Notes under the pieces: generated by a model
What the model was told of the DNA's origin: nothing
The model's database searches: none
What the model saw: only the letters and a program-made list of their open reading frames with translations
Shown here: piece by piece, positions 21,959 through 30,758 of the stretch
Position numbering within the stretch: position 1 is the first letter of the stretch
Layout: the number at the start of each line of letters is the position of its first letter
Source of the DNA: Gammaproteobacteria bacterium
GTDB lineage: Bacteria > Pseudomonadota > Gammaproteobacteria > Burkholderiales > Burkholderiaceae_B
Direction of reading: 5' to 3'
DNA: 64,000 nucleotides
Assembly (NCBI GenBank): GCA_030832095.1
Contig: JAURJT010000022.1
Location: 62,001 to 126,000 of the forward strand
Position numbers and translations under genes: made by a program

Positions 21959-23125
21959 ATGCGTCTGTTTAAAAACCTCGTTGCAGCGGCTTTACTTTTG
22001 CCAGCCATTGCACTTGCACAAACCCCGATCAAGGTCGGTATTGCGAACGATTTGTCAGGTCCGTTTGCGGCACTTGGTGCCGAAGCGCGTGACGGCTTTA
22101 ATCTGGCGATCAAACAGCTTGGCAACAAGCTGGGTGGGCAACCGGCTGAGTTTATCCAGACTGACATGGGTGGCAACCCAGACCAGGCGCGCCAACTGGT
22201 CACGCGTTATATCCAGCGCGACAAGATCGATTTCTTTACTGGGCCGATTGGTTCAAACGTGGCGTTGGCGGTTGGCCCAGCGTTATTCGCGGCCAAAGTT
22301 CCTTACCTCTCAAATAACCCGGGCCCAAGCCAGTTTGCCGGCGCGCAATGTAACGACTACTGGTTTGGAGTGTCATACCAAAACGATGCCTTTCATGAGG
22401 CTGCAGGTAAAGTTGCCGCCGACCGTGGTTTCAAAAAAATGGTCATCCTCGCCCCTGATTATCCAGCCGGCAAAGATGCGTTAAATGGTTTTAAGCGTGG
22501 TTACAAACTTGCGCCAAACCAAGAGGTGTACACCAAGCTTGGGCAGATTGATTACGCTGCTGAACTGGCGCAGATTCGCGATGCCAAGCCAGATGCGATT
22601 TACATCTTCTTGCCAGGTGGGATGGGCATCAATTTTGTGAAACAGTTTGTCTCGGCTGGCTTGAATAAAAGCGTGAAGCTTGTTGGCCCTGGGTTTTCAG
22701 CAGATGAAGACGTGATTCAGGCCGTGGGTGAACCCTTGATCGGGATGTTTAACACCGCTCAGTGGGCACACGACTTAGACAATGCGCAGAACAAAAAATT
22801 TGTCGAGGCGTTTCGTAAAGAATACAACAATCGCTACCCCGCTGTGTATGCCGCTCAAGCCTATGACACCATCATGGCGATTGACGCTGCAGTGAAGGCG
22901 ACGGGTGGCAAAGTTGCTGATCGTGAAGCCGTGATTGCTGCTTTGAAAAAAGCTGATTTTTCATCGGTACGCGGCTCGTTCAAGTATGGCGTCAATAACT
23001 TTCCGATTCAGGCCCTGTATGTTCGCGTGGTCGAGAAAGGCGCTGATGGTCGTATCACCAATAAGTTAGTCGGCAAAGTATTTGACTCGTACCAAGACGT
23101 TTACGTGGGCGAATGCAAAAAGTAA
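21959..23125 (+). CDS. Branched-chain-type ABC transporter substrate-binding protein
   Basis: A 388-residue periplasmic receptor of the LivJ/LivK (Peripla_BP_6) family. The signal peptide is MRLFKNLVAAALLLPAIALA, with cleavage likely before QTPIKVG. The mature start IKVGIANDLSGPFAALGAEA and the central DFFTGPIGSNVAL-like and VYAAQAYDTIMA segments are typical. An AGGAGG ribosome site lies about 8 bases before the ATG. It is the first gene of a complete five-gene cassette (receptor, two permeases, two ATPases). In Burkholderiales such cassettes import not only leucine-type amino acids but also amides, urea and aromatic acids; this receptor's ligand cannot be named. Confidence 0.93.
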   Translation: MRLFKNLVAAALLLPAIALAQTPIKVGIANDLSGPFAALGAEARDGFNLAIKQLGNKLGGQPAEFIQTDMGGNPDQARQLVTRYIQRDKIDFFTGPIGSNVALAVGPALFAAKVPYLSNNPGPSQFAGAQCNDYWFGVSYQNDAFHEAAGKVAADRGFKKMVILAPDYPAGKDALNGFKRGYKLAPNQEVYTKLGQIDYAAELAQIRDAKPDAIYIFLPGGMGINFVKQFVSAGLNKSVKLVGPGFSADEDVIQAVGEPLIGMFNTAQWAHDLDNAQNKKFVEAFRKEYNNRYPAVYAAQAYDTIMAIDAAVKATGGKVADREAVIAALKKADFSSVRGSFKYGVNNFPIQALYVRVVEKGADGRITNKLVGKVFDSYQDVYVGECKK

Positions 23126-23153
23126 GTCGCTTGGCTCGGCAAAAGGCACCTCG

Positions 23154-24074
23154 ATGAGCGGCACACTGATTGCCGAGCAATTGCTCAATGGCTTGCAGTT
23201 TGGCTTGATGCTATTTTTGATTGCAGCAGGCCTGACGCTAGTGTTTGGGATTTTAGATATCTTGAACGTAGCGCATGGCTCGCTCTACATGGCTGGTGCC
23301 TATGTTGCAGCCCAAACCATGCAAGTCACTGGTTCGTTTGCGGCAGCCGTGTTGATGGCTGCTGTCATCACTGGCCTAGTAGGTTTGGTGCTCGAGTTGG
23401 TGTTGGTGCGTAAGTTGGTGGTGCGCGATCATCTGGCGCAGGTGCTTGGTACTTTCGCGGTGATATTGATTGCGAATGATGTCGTCAAAATGATCTGGGG
23501 GCCCGCCCCCATCATGATGAATATGCCCTCTGCGCTATCCGGTCCAGTGCGACTGTCGTCAGATTTTCTTTATCCTGCCTATCGCCTATTGATCATTGCT
23601 GTTGGTTTAGCGGTGGCGCTTGGGTTGTATCTGTTTGTCACCAGAACACGCGCTGGTGTGTTAGTGCGTGCTGGCGCCTCGAATCGACAGATGGCGACGT
23701 TGATGGGCGTGCGCGTGCCTTTGCTATTTATGGGCGTGTTTGTGCTGGGGGCGGTCTTGGCGGCGGTGGCAGGTGCCTTGCTGGGGCCGATTACGGCCAT
23801 TCAGGCGGGCATGGGTGAGCAAATCCTGATCTTGGTCTTGGTGTGTATTGTGATCGGGGGCATCGGTTCGATTCGCGGCGCTTTTGTCGGGGCGCTGTTA
23901 GTGGGCTTTGTCGATACCGCAGGGCGTGCCTTTTTGCCGACGTTACTCAAACTGTTTTTTTCTCCGGCCGTGGCCTCAAGTGTGGGCCCCACGTTGGCAG
24001 CGATTGCGATTTATATCTTAATGGCAGTGGTGCTGGTATTTAGACCGGCGGGCTTGTTTCCGGCGCGCGGCTGA
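23154..24074 (+). CDS. Branched-chain-type ABC permease, LivH-like
   Basis: A 306-residue inner-membrane permease with about eight hydrophobic helices. The opening LLNGLQFGLMLFLIAAGLTL and GILDILNVAHGSLYMAGAYV are characteristic of LivH; the C-terminal part has the cytoplasmic-loop pattern IGGIGSIRGAFVGALLVG that contacts the ATPases. The start is taken at ATG 23154, where the LivH homology begins; an in-frame codon further upstream would overlap the receptor gene and adds unrelated residues. The stop overlaps the next start by one base. Only the general transport role is supported. Confidence 0.93.
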   Translation: MSGTLIAEQLLNGLQFGLMLFLIAAGLTLVFGILDILNVAHGSLYMAGAYVAAQTMQVTGSFAAAVLMAAVITGLVGLVLELVLVRKLVVRDHLAQVLGTFAVILIANDVVKMIWGPAPIMMNMPSALSGPVRLSSDFLYPAYRLLIIAVGLAVALGLYLFVTRTRAGVLVRAGASNRQMATLMGVRVPLLFMGVFVLGAVLAAVAGALLGPITAIQAGMGEQILILVLVCIVIGGIGSIRGAFVGALLVGFVDTAGRAFLPTLLKLFFSPAVASSVGPTLAAIAIYILMAVVLVFRPAGLFPARG

Positions 24075-25012
24075 TGATGAAGCGTTTGAGTCACTCTTTG
24101 TTGCCTCTTGGCTGCTTGCTGTTGCTGGTGTTGTTTCCGTTAGTTGCACCTGTGTTTGATCTTGGTTTTTATGTCTCGTTTGTGCGGCGCGTCTTGATCT
24201 ACGCCTTGGTCGCCAGTAGTTTGAATTTTATTTTGGGCTATGGCGGGATGGTGGCGTTAGGTCACGCAGCTTTTTTTGGTGCGGGTGCCTACGTGGTGGC
24301 GATTTTGTCAGCTCAGGGCTATGGTCAGGCGCTTGTTGTCTGGCCGTTGGCGATGCTAGTGGCGGGCACCTTAGCATTGTTGATCGGAGCGATTTCGCTG
24401 CGTACGCGAGGCGTGTATTTCATTATGATCACTCTGGCCTTTGCGCAGATGGTCTTCTATCTCTTTATTTCATTGCGTCAGTACGGTGGCGAAGATGGCA
24501 TCAACCTTTCGGCTCCGTCGACCTTGCCCGCTTTGAACTTGGGTAACGATACGCAGTTTTATTATCTAGTCTTAGGCATCGTCGCCGCATCTCTGTGGCT
24601 GATGCACTGTATGGTGAACTCGCGGTTTGGGCGGGCGTTGCAAGGGATTCGCGAAAACGAAACGCGTATGCAAGCCTTAGGTTATCCGGTGTTACGAATC
24701 AAGTTAGTGGCCTTTGTGTTTGCTGGTGCGTTGGCGGGCTTGGCGGGTGCCTTGCTAGCGAACCACAATTTATTTGTGTCCCCAAGTTTGATGCACTGGA
24801 CAGCCTCGGCCAATCTCATCATTATGGTCATTGTGGGTGGTATCGGTTTGCGTTTTGGGGGTGTGGTCGGTGCCGCAGTGATGTTGCTACTTGAAGAGTT
24901 TTTGCGGCTGTATACCGAGTATTGGCATTTGCCGCTGGGTGTTTTGCTCTTGATCATTGTGTTGTTCGCCCCACGCGGTGTGGCGGGTGTCTTTTTACGG
25001 CGCACGACATGA
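24074..25012 (+). CDS. Branched-chain-type ABC permease, LivM-like
   Basis: A 312-residue polytopic inner-membrane protein, second permease of the cassette. Family patterns are YALVASSLNFILGYGGMVAL, GHAAFFGAGAYV, SLRTRGVYFIMITLAFAQM and the ATPase-contact loop MVIVGGIGLRFGGVVGAAV. The start overlaps the stop of the LivH-like gene by one base, and its own stop overlaps the LivG-like start (ATGA). The protein begins MMKRLSHSLLPLGCLLLLVL, with no extended cytoplasmic leader. Its partners are the two adjacent ATPases. Confidence 0.93.
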   Translation: MMKRLSHSLLPLGCLLLLVLFPLVAPVFDLGFYVSFVRRVLIYALVASSLNFILGYGGMVALGHAAFFGAGAYVVAILSAQGYGQALVVWPLAMLVAGTLALLIGAISLRTRGVYFIMITLAFAQMVFYLFISLRQYGGEDGINLSAPSTLPALNLGNDTQFYYLVLGIVAASLWLMHCMVNSRFGRALQGIRENETRMQALGYPVLRIKLVAFVFAGALAGLAGALLANHNLFVSPSLMHWTASANLIIMVIVGGIGLRFGGVVGAAVMLLLEEFLRLYTEYWHLPLGVLLLIIVLFAPRGVAGVFLRRTT

Positions 25013-25785
25013 GCACGAGATCTGAAGCTTCGCCAGTGCTTGTCGCGACTCAACTCTCTAAGCGCTATGGTGCTTTGCAGGCCTGCGATCAGGTTTCGCT
25101 GTCTGTGTTACCAGGTGAGATTCACGCGTTGATTGGGCCGAACGGCGCTGGTAAATCGACGTTGATCAATGTGTTATCGGGCGCTGTCGCGCCTGATAGC
25201 GGCGGCCTGTTGCTCAATGGGCGCGACGTGACGCGCGCTCCGATCCAGCAACGTGTTGCAGCTGGTTTAGCTCGCTCTTATCAAATCACCAATATTTTTC
25301 AAAAGAGCTCGGTGATGGATAACTTGCTGATCGCCGTGCAAGCTCAGCAAGGCAGCCAGTTTAGTTTTCTGCGTTCGCGCGAGCGTGACACGGTTTTGTA
25401 CAGCGCGGCACAGGCCTTGGCACTCGAATGCTCAATCGATGCCTCGTTATGGGATTTGTCTGCTGGGACGCTGCCCCATGGCGAGCAACGCAAGCTTGAG
25501 TTTGCGTTGGCTTGGGCGGCACGCCCCTCGGTGTTGCTGTTGGATGAGCCTATGGCCGGCATGGGGCCTGATGAAACCTTGCGCCTAACCGAATTGATTG
25601 AATCGTTGCGTGGTCGCGCGGCAATGCTTTTAGTTGAACATGACATGCAAGCGGTATTTCGCTTGGCCGATCGTATTTCAGTGCTGGTGTATGGTCGTGT
25701 CATCGCGACAGGCACGCCCGAAGAGATTCGTGCGAATGAGACTGTGCGGCAAGCTTATTTGGGCGACGAAGGCTCAACATGTTAA
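25009..25785 (+). CDS. Branched-chain-type ABC ATPase, LivG-like
   Basis: A 258-residue ATPase of the LivG class. Walker A is GPNGAGKST, the region after it has ARSYQITNIFQKSSVMDNLL (the LivG-type Q-loop), and Walker B is VLLLDEPMAGMGPDE, followed by LLVEHDMQAVF. The signature region reads LPHGEQRKLEFALAW, where LSxGQ is replaced by LPHGEQ, a change common in LivG proteins. The start is ATG 25009, overlapping the LivM-like stop; a longer frame upstream is read-through of the permease region. The last 7 bases overlap the LivF-like gene. Confidence 0.92.
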   Translation: MSTRSEASPVLVATQLSKRYGALQACDQVSLSVLPGEIHALIGPNGAGKSTLINVLSGAVAPDSGGLLLNGRDVTRAPIQQRVAAGLARSYQITNIFQKSSVMDNLLIAVQAQQGSQFSFLRSRERDTVLYSAAQALALECSIDASLWDLSAGTLPHGEQRKLEFALAWAARPSVLLLDEPMAGMGPDETLRLTELIESLRGRAAMLLVEHDMQAVFRLADRISVLVYGRVIATGTPEEIRANETVRQAYLGDEGSTC

Positions 25786-26483
25786 GTATTAAAAATATTC
25801 AAAGTGGCTATGGCCTAAGTCAGGTCTTGTTTGACGTCTCGCTTGAGATTGCCGTGGGTGAAGTGGTCGCTGTATTAGGCCGTAATGGGATGGGCAAATC
25901 GACGCTCGTGCGTACGCTTTTCGGGCAGCTTGCTTTGCAAGCGGGTTCGTTGCAAGTCGACGGGCAAGACATTGCGGGTTGGTCGACCGATCGTATCGCG
26001 CGTTTAGGGTTGGCGATTGTCCCCGAAGGGCGACAGTGTTTTCCTAACCTGACTGTACGCGAACATTTAACGGCCTTTGCTGCGCAACGTAATGCCGCTT
26101 CAGTGCAACAGTGGGATGCTGAACGCGTCTTCGAGATGTTTCCGCGTCTGCGCGAGCGGGCAAGCAATATGGGCAACCAACTGTCGGGCGGCGAGCAGCA
26201 AATGCTTGCGATTGGTCGTGCGCTAGTCACCAATCCACGTTTGTTGGTGCTTGACGAGGCGACTGAAGGCTTGGCACCCTTGGTGCGCGAAGAGATCTGG
26301 CAGTGCCTGGCGCGCTTGCGTCAAGAAGGGCAAACGATCTTGGTGATCGACAAATATGTTGAGCGTCTGATTAAACTCGCCGATCGCCACGTGATCCTTG
26401 AACGAGGCCGCGTTGTATGGCAAGGTAGTTCAGCCGCATTAAACGCAGACCGTGCCTTATGGGCACGGTATCTCGGCGTTTAA
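25779..26483 (+). CDS. Branched-chain-type ABC ATPase, LivF-like
   Basis: A 234-residue ATPase of the LivF class. It has LGRNGMGKST (Walker A, with the M typical of LivF), GLAIVPEGRQCFPNLTVREH (Q-loop region), LSGGEQQMLAIGRALVTNPR (signature) and LLVLDEATEGLAP (Walker B). H-loop: the segment LVIDKYVERLIKLADR has lysine where histidine is usual (VID-K instead of VEQ-x/H), as is frequent in LivF. It is last in the importer operon. About 170 bp without a gene separate it from hemL, which ends on the opposite strand. Confidence 0.92.
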   Translation: MLSIKNIQSGYGLSQVLFDVSLEIAVGEVVAVLGRNGMGKSTLVRTLFGQLALQAGSLQVDGQDIAGWSTDRIARLGLAIVPEGRQCFPNLTVREHLTAFAAQRNAASVQQWDAERVFEMFPRLRERASNMGNQLSGGEQQMLAIGRALVTNPRLLVLDEATEGLAPLVREEIWQCLARLRQEGQTILVIDKYVERLIKLADRHVILERGRVVWQGSSAALNADRALWARYLGV

Positions 26484-26651
26484 ATCAGATTCACTTTAGA
26501 CAAGCATTTTTGACGAAATATTCAGTGAAAGTAAACGTCTAAGTCAGCGAACAACAGGGACACCTGCGGTATCCACCCGACTCATCCTCACCCTGAACGG
26601 AGAGGATTTCCGCGTATTTGGTTAAAAAATCAACATGCACTGACTTTATCG

Positions 26652-27935
26652 CTAGGCCAACTTCGCAAACACTCGATCTGCGGCAGCTACCGTGGCGGCG
26701 ATGACGTCATCCGTGTGTGTGGCTGAGACAAAGCCCGCTTCATACGCCGACGGTGCAAAATACACGCCCTCGTCGAGCATGGCATGAAAAAATACTTTGA
26801 ACATGTCGATATTGCTGGCCGAGACTTCAGCGAGGGTGGTCGGGACGGTGTTTGAAAAGTACATACCAAACATGCCGCCTTCAGAGTCGGCGCAAAAGGC
26901 AATGCCATGCTTTTGTGCGGCGGCGGTTAAACCCGCTGTCAGCTTGCGCGTGCGTGCAGCAAGGTCTTCATAGAAGCCAGGTTTGCTCAGCAATTTAAGC
27001 GTGGTAATGCCTGCTGCAACGGCAACCGGGTTGCCCGATAAGGTGCCGGCTTGATAGACGCCACCAAGAGGTGCAATGTTTTTCATGATCGCAGCGCTGG
27101 CACCGAACGCGCCAATGGGCATGCCGCCGCCGATGACTTTAGCTAAGGTGGTGATGTCGGGCTTGATGCCTGTCAAGCCTTGCACGCCTTGTGGGCCAAC
27201 CCGAAAGCCCGTCATCACTTCATCAAAAATCAGTAAGGCGCCATGAGCAGTACATTCACTGCGCAAGGTTTCAAGAAAGCCAGCGATCGGCTTGATTAAG
27301 TTCATGTTGCCTGCAATGGGTTCGACGATGATGCAGGCGATCTCTTTGCCATGTGTGGCAAACGCCGCTTTGACTCCTGCGATATCGTTGTAATCTAACA
27401 CGATGGTGTGAGCGACAAATTCGGGTGGTACGCCAGCAGACGTTGGGTCACCACCAAAGGTGAGCAAGCCAGAGCCCGCCTTGACCAACAAGCTGTCGGC
27501 GTGACCGTGATAACAGCCTTCGAACTTGATGATCTTGCTGCGGCCGGTTGCGCCCCGCGCTAGGCGAATGGCAGTCATGGTGGCTTCGGTACCAGAGCTC
27601 ACTAAACGCACTTGCTCAATCGAAGGCATGCGAGCAATCAGCATTTCAGCGATTTCAATCTCGGCTTCGGTGGGGGCGCCGTACGACAGGCCATGCACCG
27701 CGGCGTCTTGTACCGCCTTGACGACTTCAGGGTGTGCGTGACCTAAGATCGCAGGGCCCCATGAGCCAATGTAATCAATGTAGCGCTTGTCTTCGGCGTC
27801 CCAAAAATAAGGGCCTTGCGCGCGCGCGACAAAACGCGGTGTGCCGCCGACTGAGCGAAAGGCGCGCACGGGTGAGTTCACGCCGCCAGGAATACTACGA
27901 CCGGCACGTTCAAAAAGTTCAGCGTTGCGAGACAT
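26652..27935 (-). CDS. hemL: Glutamate-1-semialdehyde 2,1-aminomutase
   Basis: HemL converts glutamate-1-semialdehyde to 5-aminolevulinate in the C5 pathway of haem synthesis. The 427-residue PLP enzyme starts [20 protein letters not shown] and has the conserved [18 protein letters not shown] and [18 protein letters not shown]. The PLP lysine is K266 in [16 protein letters not shown]. Its length is normal. It is the last gene of a minus-strand group thiD-like–thiE–hemL, with a 14-bp gap after thiE. Presence of HemL implies haem precursors made from glutamyl-tRNA; gltX, which makes that tRNA, is also in this window but far away. Confidence 0.96.
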   Translation of the reverse strand: MSRNAELFERAGRSIPGGVNSPVRAFRSVGGTPRFVARAQGPYFWDAEDKRYIDYIGSWGPAILGHAHPEVVKAVQDAAVHGLSYGAPTEAEIEIAEMLIARMPSIEQVRLVSSGTEATMTAIRLARGATGRSKIIKFEGCYHGHADSLLVKAGSGLLTFGGDPTSAGVPPEFVAHTIVLDYNDIAGVKAAFATHGKEIACIIVEPIAGNMNLIKPIAGFLETLRSECTAHGALLIFDEVMTGFRVGPQGVQGLTGIKPDITTLAKVIGGGMPIGAFGASAAIMKNIAPLGGVYQAGTLSGNPVAVAAGITTLKLLSKPGFYEDLAARTRKLTAGLTAAAQKHGIAFCADSEGGMFGMYFSNTVPTTLAEVSASNIDMFKVFFHAMLDEGVYFAPSAYEAGFVSATHTDDVIAATVAAADRVFAKLA

Positions 27936-27949
27936 AAGAGTAGATCCGC

Positions 27950-28624
27950 CTAGACAAGAGAAGAAAAGGGTTGCGAGAGCGCGCGAGCTGCGGCTTGGAT
28001 ATCGGGGGCCATAAACAAGCTGCCGATCACTGCGATTGAGTCAGCGCCGGCCAGTGCTAAGGCTTGCGCGTGCTGCGGTCCGATCCCGCCAATCGCCACC
28101 ACGGCAGGGCGAGGCGCCGAATAACGTTCGCAAAGGTCGCGCCCCTCGCGTAAAACCGCTAAGGGTGCGGGGGGTGCCAGCGGTTTTGTTTGCGATGCGT
28201 ACATCGCCCCAAAGGCGATATACGAGACTTCGTGCTGCAAGAGTTGTTGCGCAAGTTGTATGTTGGCGTAACACGACACACCTAAGAGCATGTCGGGGCC
28301 AATCTCGCTGCGTACCATTGCAACGGGGTCGTCGTGCTGCCCAAGGTGGATTCCATCGGTGTTTAACTCAAGCGCTAAGCGCCAGTCATCGTTGATAAAA
28401 AAGGTGACGTTCAGCTCGCGGCATAACGTTGCCAAGCCTTGCGCTAACTCTTTGCGCAAGCCGCGATCAGGCGATTTGTGGCGAAATTGCAGCGCACGCA
28501 TGCCGCAACTGGCTGCAGCGCGCACCGCCTGTTCAAGTCTTTTGGCATCGTTCCATTCTGGTGTGACACCGTAAAGCCCTGAAGGAAAACGCAGCGTTTT
28601 TATTGCTGTATTTGGTAAGGTCAT
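27950..28624 (-). CDS. thiE: Thiamine phosphate synthase
   Basis: ThiE joins HMP-pyrophosphate and the thiazole phosphate to give thiamine phosphate. The 224-residue barrel has every key motif: LQFRHKSPD (substrate loop), [11 protein letters not shown] (metal ligand in ND), [35 protein letters not shown] (pyrophosphate contact TK) and VVAIGGIGP. This contrasts with the degenerate ThiE-like domain fused to the Nudix protein at 17805–18770, so this gene is the functional enzyme. Only 3 bp separate it from the upstream ThiD-like gene. I looked for a TPP riboswitch before the operon and saw none. Confidence 0.95.
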   Translation of the reverse strand: MTLPNTAIKTLRFPSGLYGVTPEWNDAKRLEQAVRAAASCGMRALQFRHKSPDRGLRKELAQGLATLCRELNVTFFINDDWRLALELNTDGIHLGQHDDPVAMVRSEIGPDMLLGVSCYANIQLAQQLLQHEVSYIAFGAMYASQTKPLAPPAPLAVLREGRDLCERYSAPRPAVVAIGGIGPQHAQALALAGADSIAVIGSLFMAPDIQAAARALSQPFSSLV

Positions 28625-28627
28625 GGT

Positions 28628-29446
28628 TTAACTCCCGAGAGCAAGCCGACGGGCAATGCGATTACCCATGCCTGGCTGAAACGATTGGGCAACCGCGCGT
28701 TCTGCGTGGCTACAGGCTTTCCGAGCAGCCTCGGGTACGTCTAGGCCTTGCGCCAGTAGGGTGGCCAGGGCTGTTGCCACCAGACCACTCGAGTCTCGCA
28801 GCCGGTCGGGTGGGGCCACCCACGGCCATGAAATGGTTTCGTTTTGTGGGCCGAGCAGAATATTGGCGTGATGCCCTGGGCGCTGTTGATGTCCAATCAC
28901 CAGCACCCAACTTGCACCAATGGCTTGAAGGGCTTGTGGGCCGGCAGTCTGGCCTGAGGCTTCGAGCAAATCGTCTGTAACCCACTGGGTCAGACGCTTG
29001 CCATCAACCACTACCACTTGTGCCTGGGGCACTAGCAGCTCGATCACCGCGCCAATTAAGTCTTGCACGTCATCTTCGTCTTCGGTGGCTTCTTCGGTAT
29101 CGATCTCTTGCTGACCAAGATGCAATACCATCGGGACTTGGCTGTAGTCGGCTGCAATCTGCGCGACCGCACTGGCGGCCTCAACTGATGATAATTGCCC
29201 GACTTTGATCGCTTGCACTGGGATATCTTCAAGTAGGCAGCGCGCCTGATCGTCAATTTGCTCTGCTGGGCACGGTAACACAGCCTCGGTGTCGGCACTG
29301 TCTTGGATCGTGACGGCAGTTAAAGTGGCCAGCGCGTGCCCGTTGAGGGCGGCGCAAGTGATGGCATCGGCTGGTAGCCCATCTGAACCAGTGGGGTCAA
29401 AGGGGCCAAAAATCAGAACAATCGAGGTCGAATTTGGTGAATTCAT
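28628..29446 (-). CDS. ThiD-like hydroxymethylpyrimidine/phosphomethylpyrimidine kinase
   Basis: A 272-residue protein of the ThiD/ribokinase fold, placed before thiE. The N-terminal substrate motif is GPFDPTGSDGLPADAITCAA (usual form GSDPSGGAGIQAD), and LTAVTIQDS matches the usual VTALTAQN. Near the end, where ThiD has a GTGC anion-hole motif, this protein reads LRDSSGLVATALATLLAQG. An acidic insertion, EATEDEDDVQD, lies mid-protein. It is therefore a divergent member, either the real HMP-P kinase of this lineage or a specialised paralogue. The start is set at ATG 29446, where the fold begins; a longer in-frame start would add 20 unrelated residues. Confidence 0.78.
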   Translation of the reverse strand: MNSPNSTSIVLIFGPFDPTGSDGLPADAITCAALNGHALATLTAVTIQDSADTEAVLPCPAEQIDDQARCLLEDIPVQAIKVGQLSSVEAASAVAQIAADYSQVPMVLHLGQQEIDTEEATEDEDDVQDLIGAVIELLVPQAQVVVVDGKRLTQWVTDDLLEASGQTAGPQALQAIGASWVLVIGHQQRPGHHANILLGPQNETISWPWVAPPDRLRDSSGLVATALATLLAQGLDVPEAARKACSHAERAVAQSFQPGMGNRIARRLALGS

Positions 29447-29531
29447 GTCAAAAAGGCAAGTAATAAACAGACATCGAGTGGTTGGTTTCGGTAAGATTGA
29501 CCCCATTGTATGAGAACAACCGTTTTTGCCT

Positions 29532-29556
29532 GCCTGTTATCGGTGATGAAACAGGC
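29532..29556 (+). other. Hairpin in the rubredoxin leader
   Basis: GCCTGTT (29532–29538) and AACAGGC (29550–29556) pair over 7 bp with an 11-base loop, 19 bases before the rubredoxin ATG. It lies between divergent thiD-like and rubredoxin genes. It could be a 5' UTR structure; no T-run follows, so it is not an obvious terminator. Confidence 0.35.
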
Positions 29557-29575
29557 TTAATTTAAAGAGAGAGCT

Positions 29576-29740
29576 ATGCGTACTTGGATGTGTTTAATTT
29601 GCGGTTGGATCTATGACGAAGAGTCTGGCTTGCCAGAAGAGGGCATTGCACCTAGCACAAAGTGGGAAGACGTGCCACCAAATTGGGTTTGCCCAGAGTG
29701 CGGCGCACGCAAAGAAGATTTTGAAATGATGGAAGTCTAA
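29576..29740 (+). CDS. Rubredoxin
   Basis: A 54-residue protein with one Fe(Cys)4 site: MCLICGWIYD near the N-terminus and WVCPECGARKEDFE near the C-terminus supply the four cysteines. The aromatic core residues and the GLPEEGIAPSTKWEDVP centre are as in one-iron rubredoxins. It is a small cytoplasmic electron carrier, in proteobacteria mostly linked to alkane hydroxylases or oxidative-stress reductases; neither is nearby. GAGAG stands just before the ATG at 29576. It heads a run of plus-strand genes (yqgE, yqgF, pyrR and onward), with 25 bp to yqgE, and is divergent from the thiamine genes. Confidence 0.95.
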   Translation: MRTWMCLICGWIYDEESGLPEEGIAPSTKWEDVPPNWVCPECGARKEDFEMMEV

Positions 29741-29765
29741 ATAATTTTTAAAAAGGTGTGTATTG

Positions 29766-30362
29766 ATGACGCCAGACCCAAAGATCACCCAAGATACCTC
29801 GCCAGACTTAGCCATTGACCTGTCAAATCAGTTTTTGATGGCGATGCCGGGTATGGTCACGGGCGAGTTGGCCGGGACCGTCATCTACGTTTGTGAACAC
29901 GGCCCCAAGGGAGCGTTGGGGCTCGTGATCAATCGCCCAACCGACTTATCCTTAACGAGCTTGCTTGAAAAAATTGACCTGAAACTCGAAATAAGTCCGT
30001 TTCAGACAAACGTGGTGTTTTTTGGTGGTCCCGTGCAGACTGACCGTGGGTTTGTGTTGCACACCCCCTTGGGCGAATACAGCTCAAGTATCAAGCTTGG
30101 CAAGCTAGCGCTCACCACCTCACGCGACGTGTTGCAAGAGGTCGCAGCGGGTAAGGGGCCTGAAAAACTGCTGGTCACGCTCGGCTACGCAGGTTGGGGG
30201 GCAGGACAGCTTGAAAACGAGTTGGCCCAAAACGCTTGGCTCAACGTCGCGGCCGATACCGAGATCATTTTCTCGACGCCTCCTGAACAGCGCTATCCGG
30301 CGGCGCTAAAGTTGCTTGGTATCGATCCAATTATGCTCACCGGTGCGGCAGGGCATGCCTGA
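29766..30362 (+). CDS. YqgE/AlgH family protein (DUF179)
   Basis: A 198-residue cytoplasmic protein of the AlgH/YqgE family. Characteristic parts are FLMAMPGMVTGELAGTVIYV, the HGPKGALGLVINRP segment, VFFGGPVQTDRGFVLHT and GYAGWGAGQLENELAQNAWL. The family's biochemical role is unclear; the name AlgH comes from an effect on alginate in Pseudomonas. It overlaps the downstream yqgF gene by 8 bases, the standard yqgE–yqgF coupling. The start is set at ATG 29766; a TTG one codon earlier (29763) is possible. Confidence 0.93.
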   Translation: MTPDPKITQDTSPDLAIDLSNQFLMAMPGMVTGELAGTVIYVCEHGPKGALGLVINRPTDLSLTSLLEKIDLKLEISPFQTNVVFFGGPVQTDRGFVLHTPLGEYSSSIKLGKLALTTSRDVLQEVAAGKGPEKLLVTLGYAGWGAGQLENELAQNAWLNVAADTEIIFSTPPEQRYPAALKLLGIDPIMLTGAAGHA

Positions 30363-30747
30363 AGAAACGCTTCTGGCCTTTGACTACGGCGCTAAAAAAC
30401 TCGGTGTTGCGCTCGGCAACACTCTTCTTAAGCAAGCGCGGCCCCTGGATTTGATACTTGAAGCTACACGCGACGGGCGCTTTGCCCGTATTGAGGCGTT
30501 GCTCGCGACCTGGCAACCCGAACGCCTAGTCGTTGGCCTAGCCTTGGCAACTGATGGCTCTGAGCAGTATGCCTCGCAACACTGCCGACGCTTTGCCCGC
30601 CAGCTTGAGGGCCGTTTTGGGATACCTGTTGTGCTGGTCGATGAACGCGGCTCAAGCGTCGAGGCTCAGAAAATTACAGGCAATGCGCCCGATGATGCTG
30701 TCGCAGCGGCTATTATTCTGCAACGCTATTTTGATGCGCATTCCTAA
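30355..30747 (+). CDS. yqgF: Putative pre-16S rRNA nuclease (YqgF/RuvX, RNase H fold)
   Basis: A 130-residue RNase-H-fold protein with the first catalytic aspartate in LAFDYGAKKLGVALG, the middle VVGLALATDGSEQYAS region, and the later VLVDERGSSVEAQK followed by DDAVAAAIILQRY. The family completes the 5' end of 16S rRNA and was earlier proposed as a Holliday-junction resolvase. The ATG at 30355 overlaps the yqgE stop by 8 bases; an upstream GTG in the same frame would only add out-of-family residues. pyrR follows after 11 bp. Confidence 0.93.
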   Translation: MPEETLLAFDYGAKKLGVALGNTLLKQARPLDLILEATRDGRFARIEALLATWQPERLVVGLALATDGSEQYASQHCRRFARQLEGRFGIPVVLVDERGSSVEAQKITGNAPDDAVAAAIILQRYFDAHS

Positions 30748-30758
30748 GGCCTGCCCCC

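Noticed and set aside
21771-22484. 237-codon plus-strand frame overlapping the ABC receptor start
   Set aside because: It starts inside the esterase gene and overlaps the receptor gene, which has an AGGAGG site and a signal peptide. Composition is shadow-like.
29447-29575. TPP riboswitch upstream of the thiamine genes
   Set aside because: I looked for the conserved CTGAGA and ACCTGA parts on the minus strand and did not find them in the 129-bp interval.
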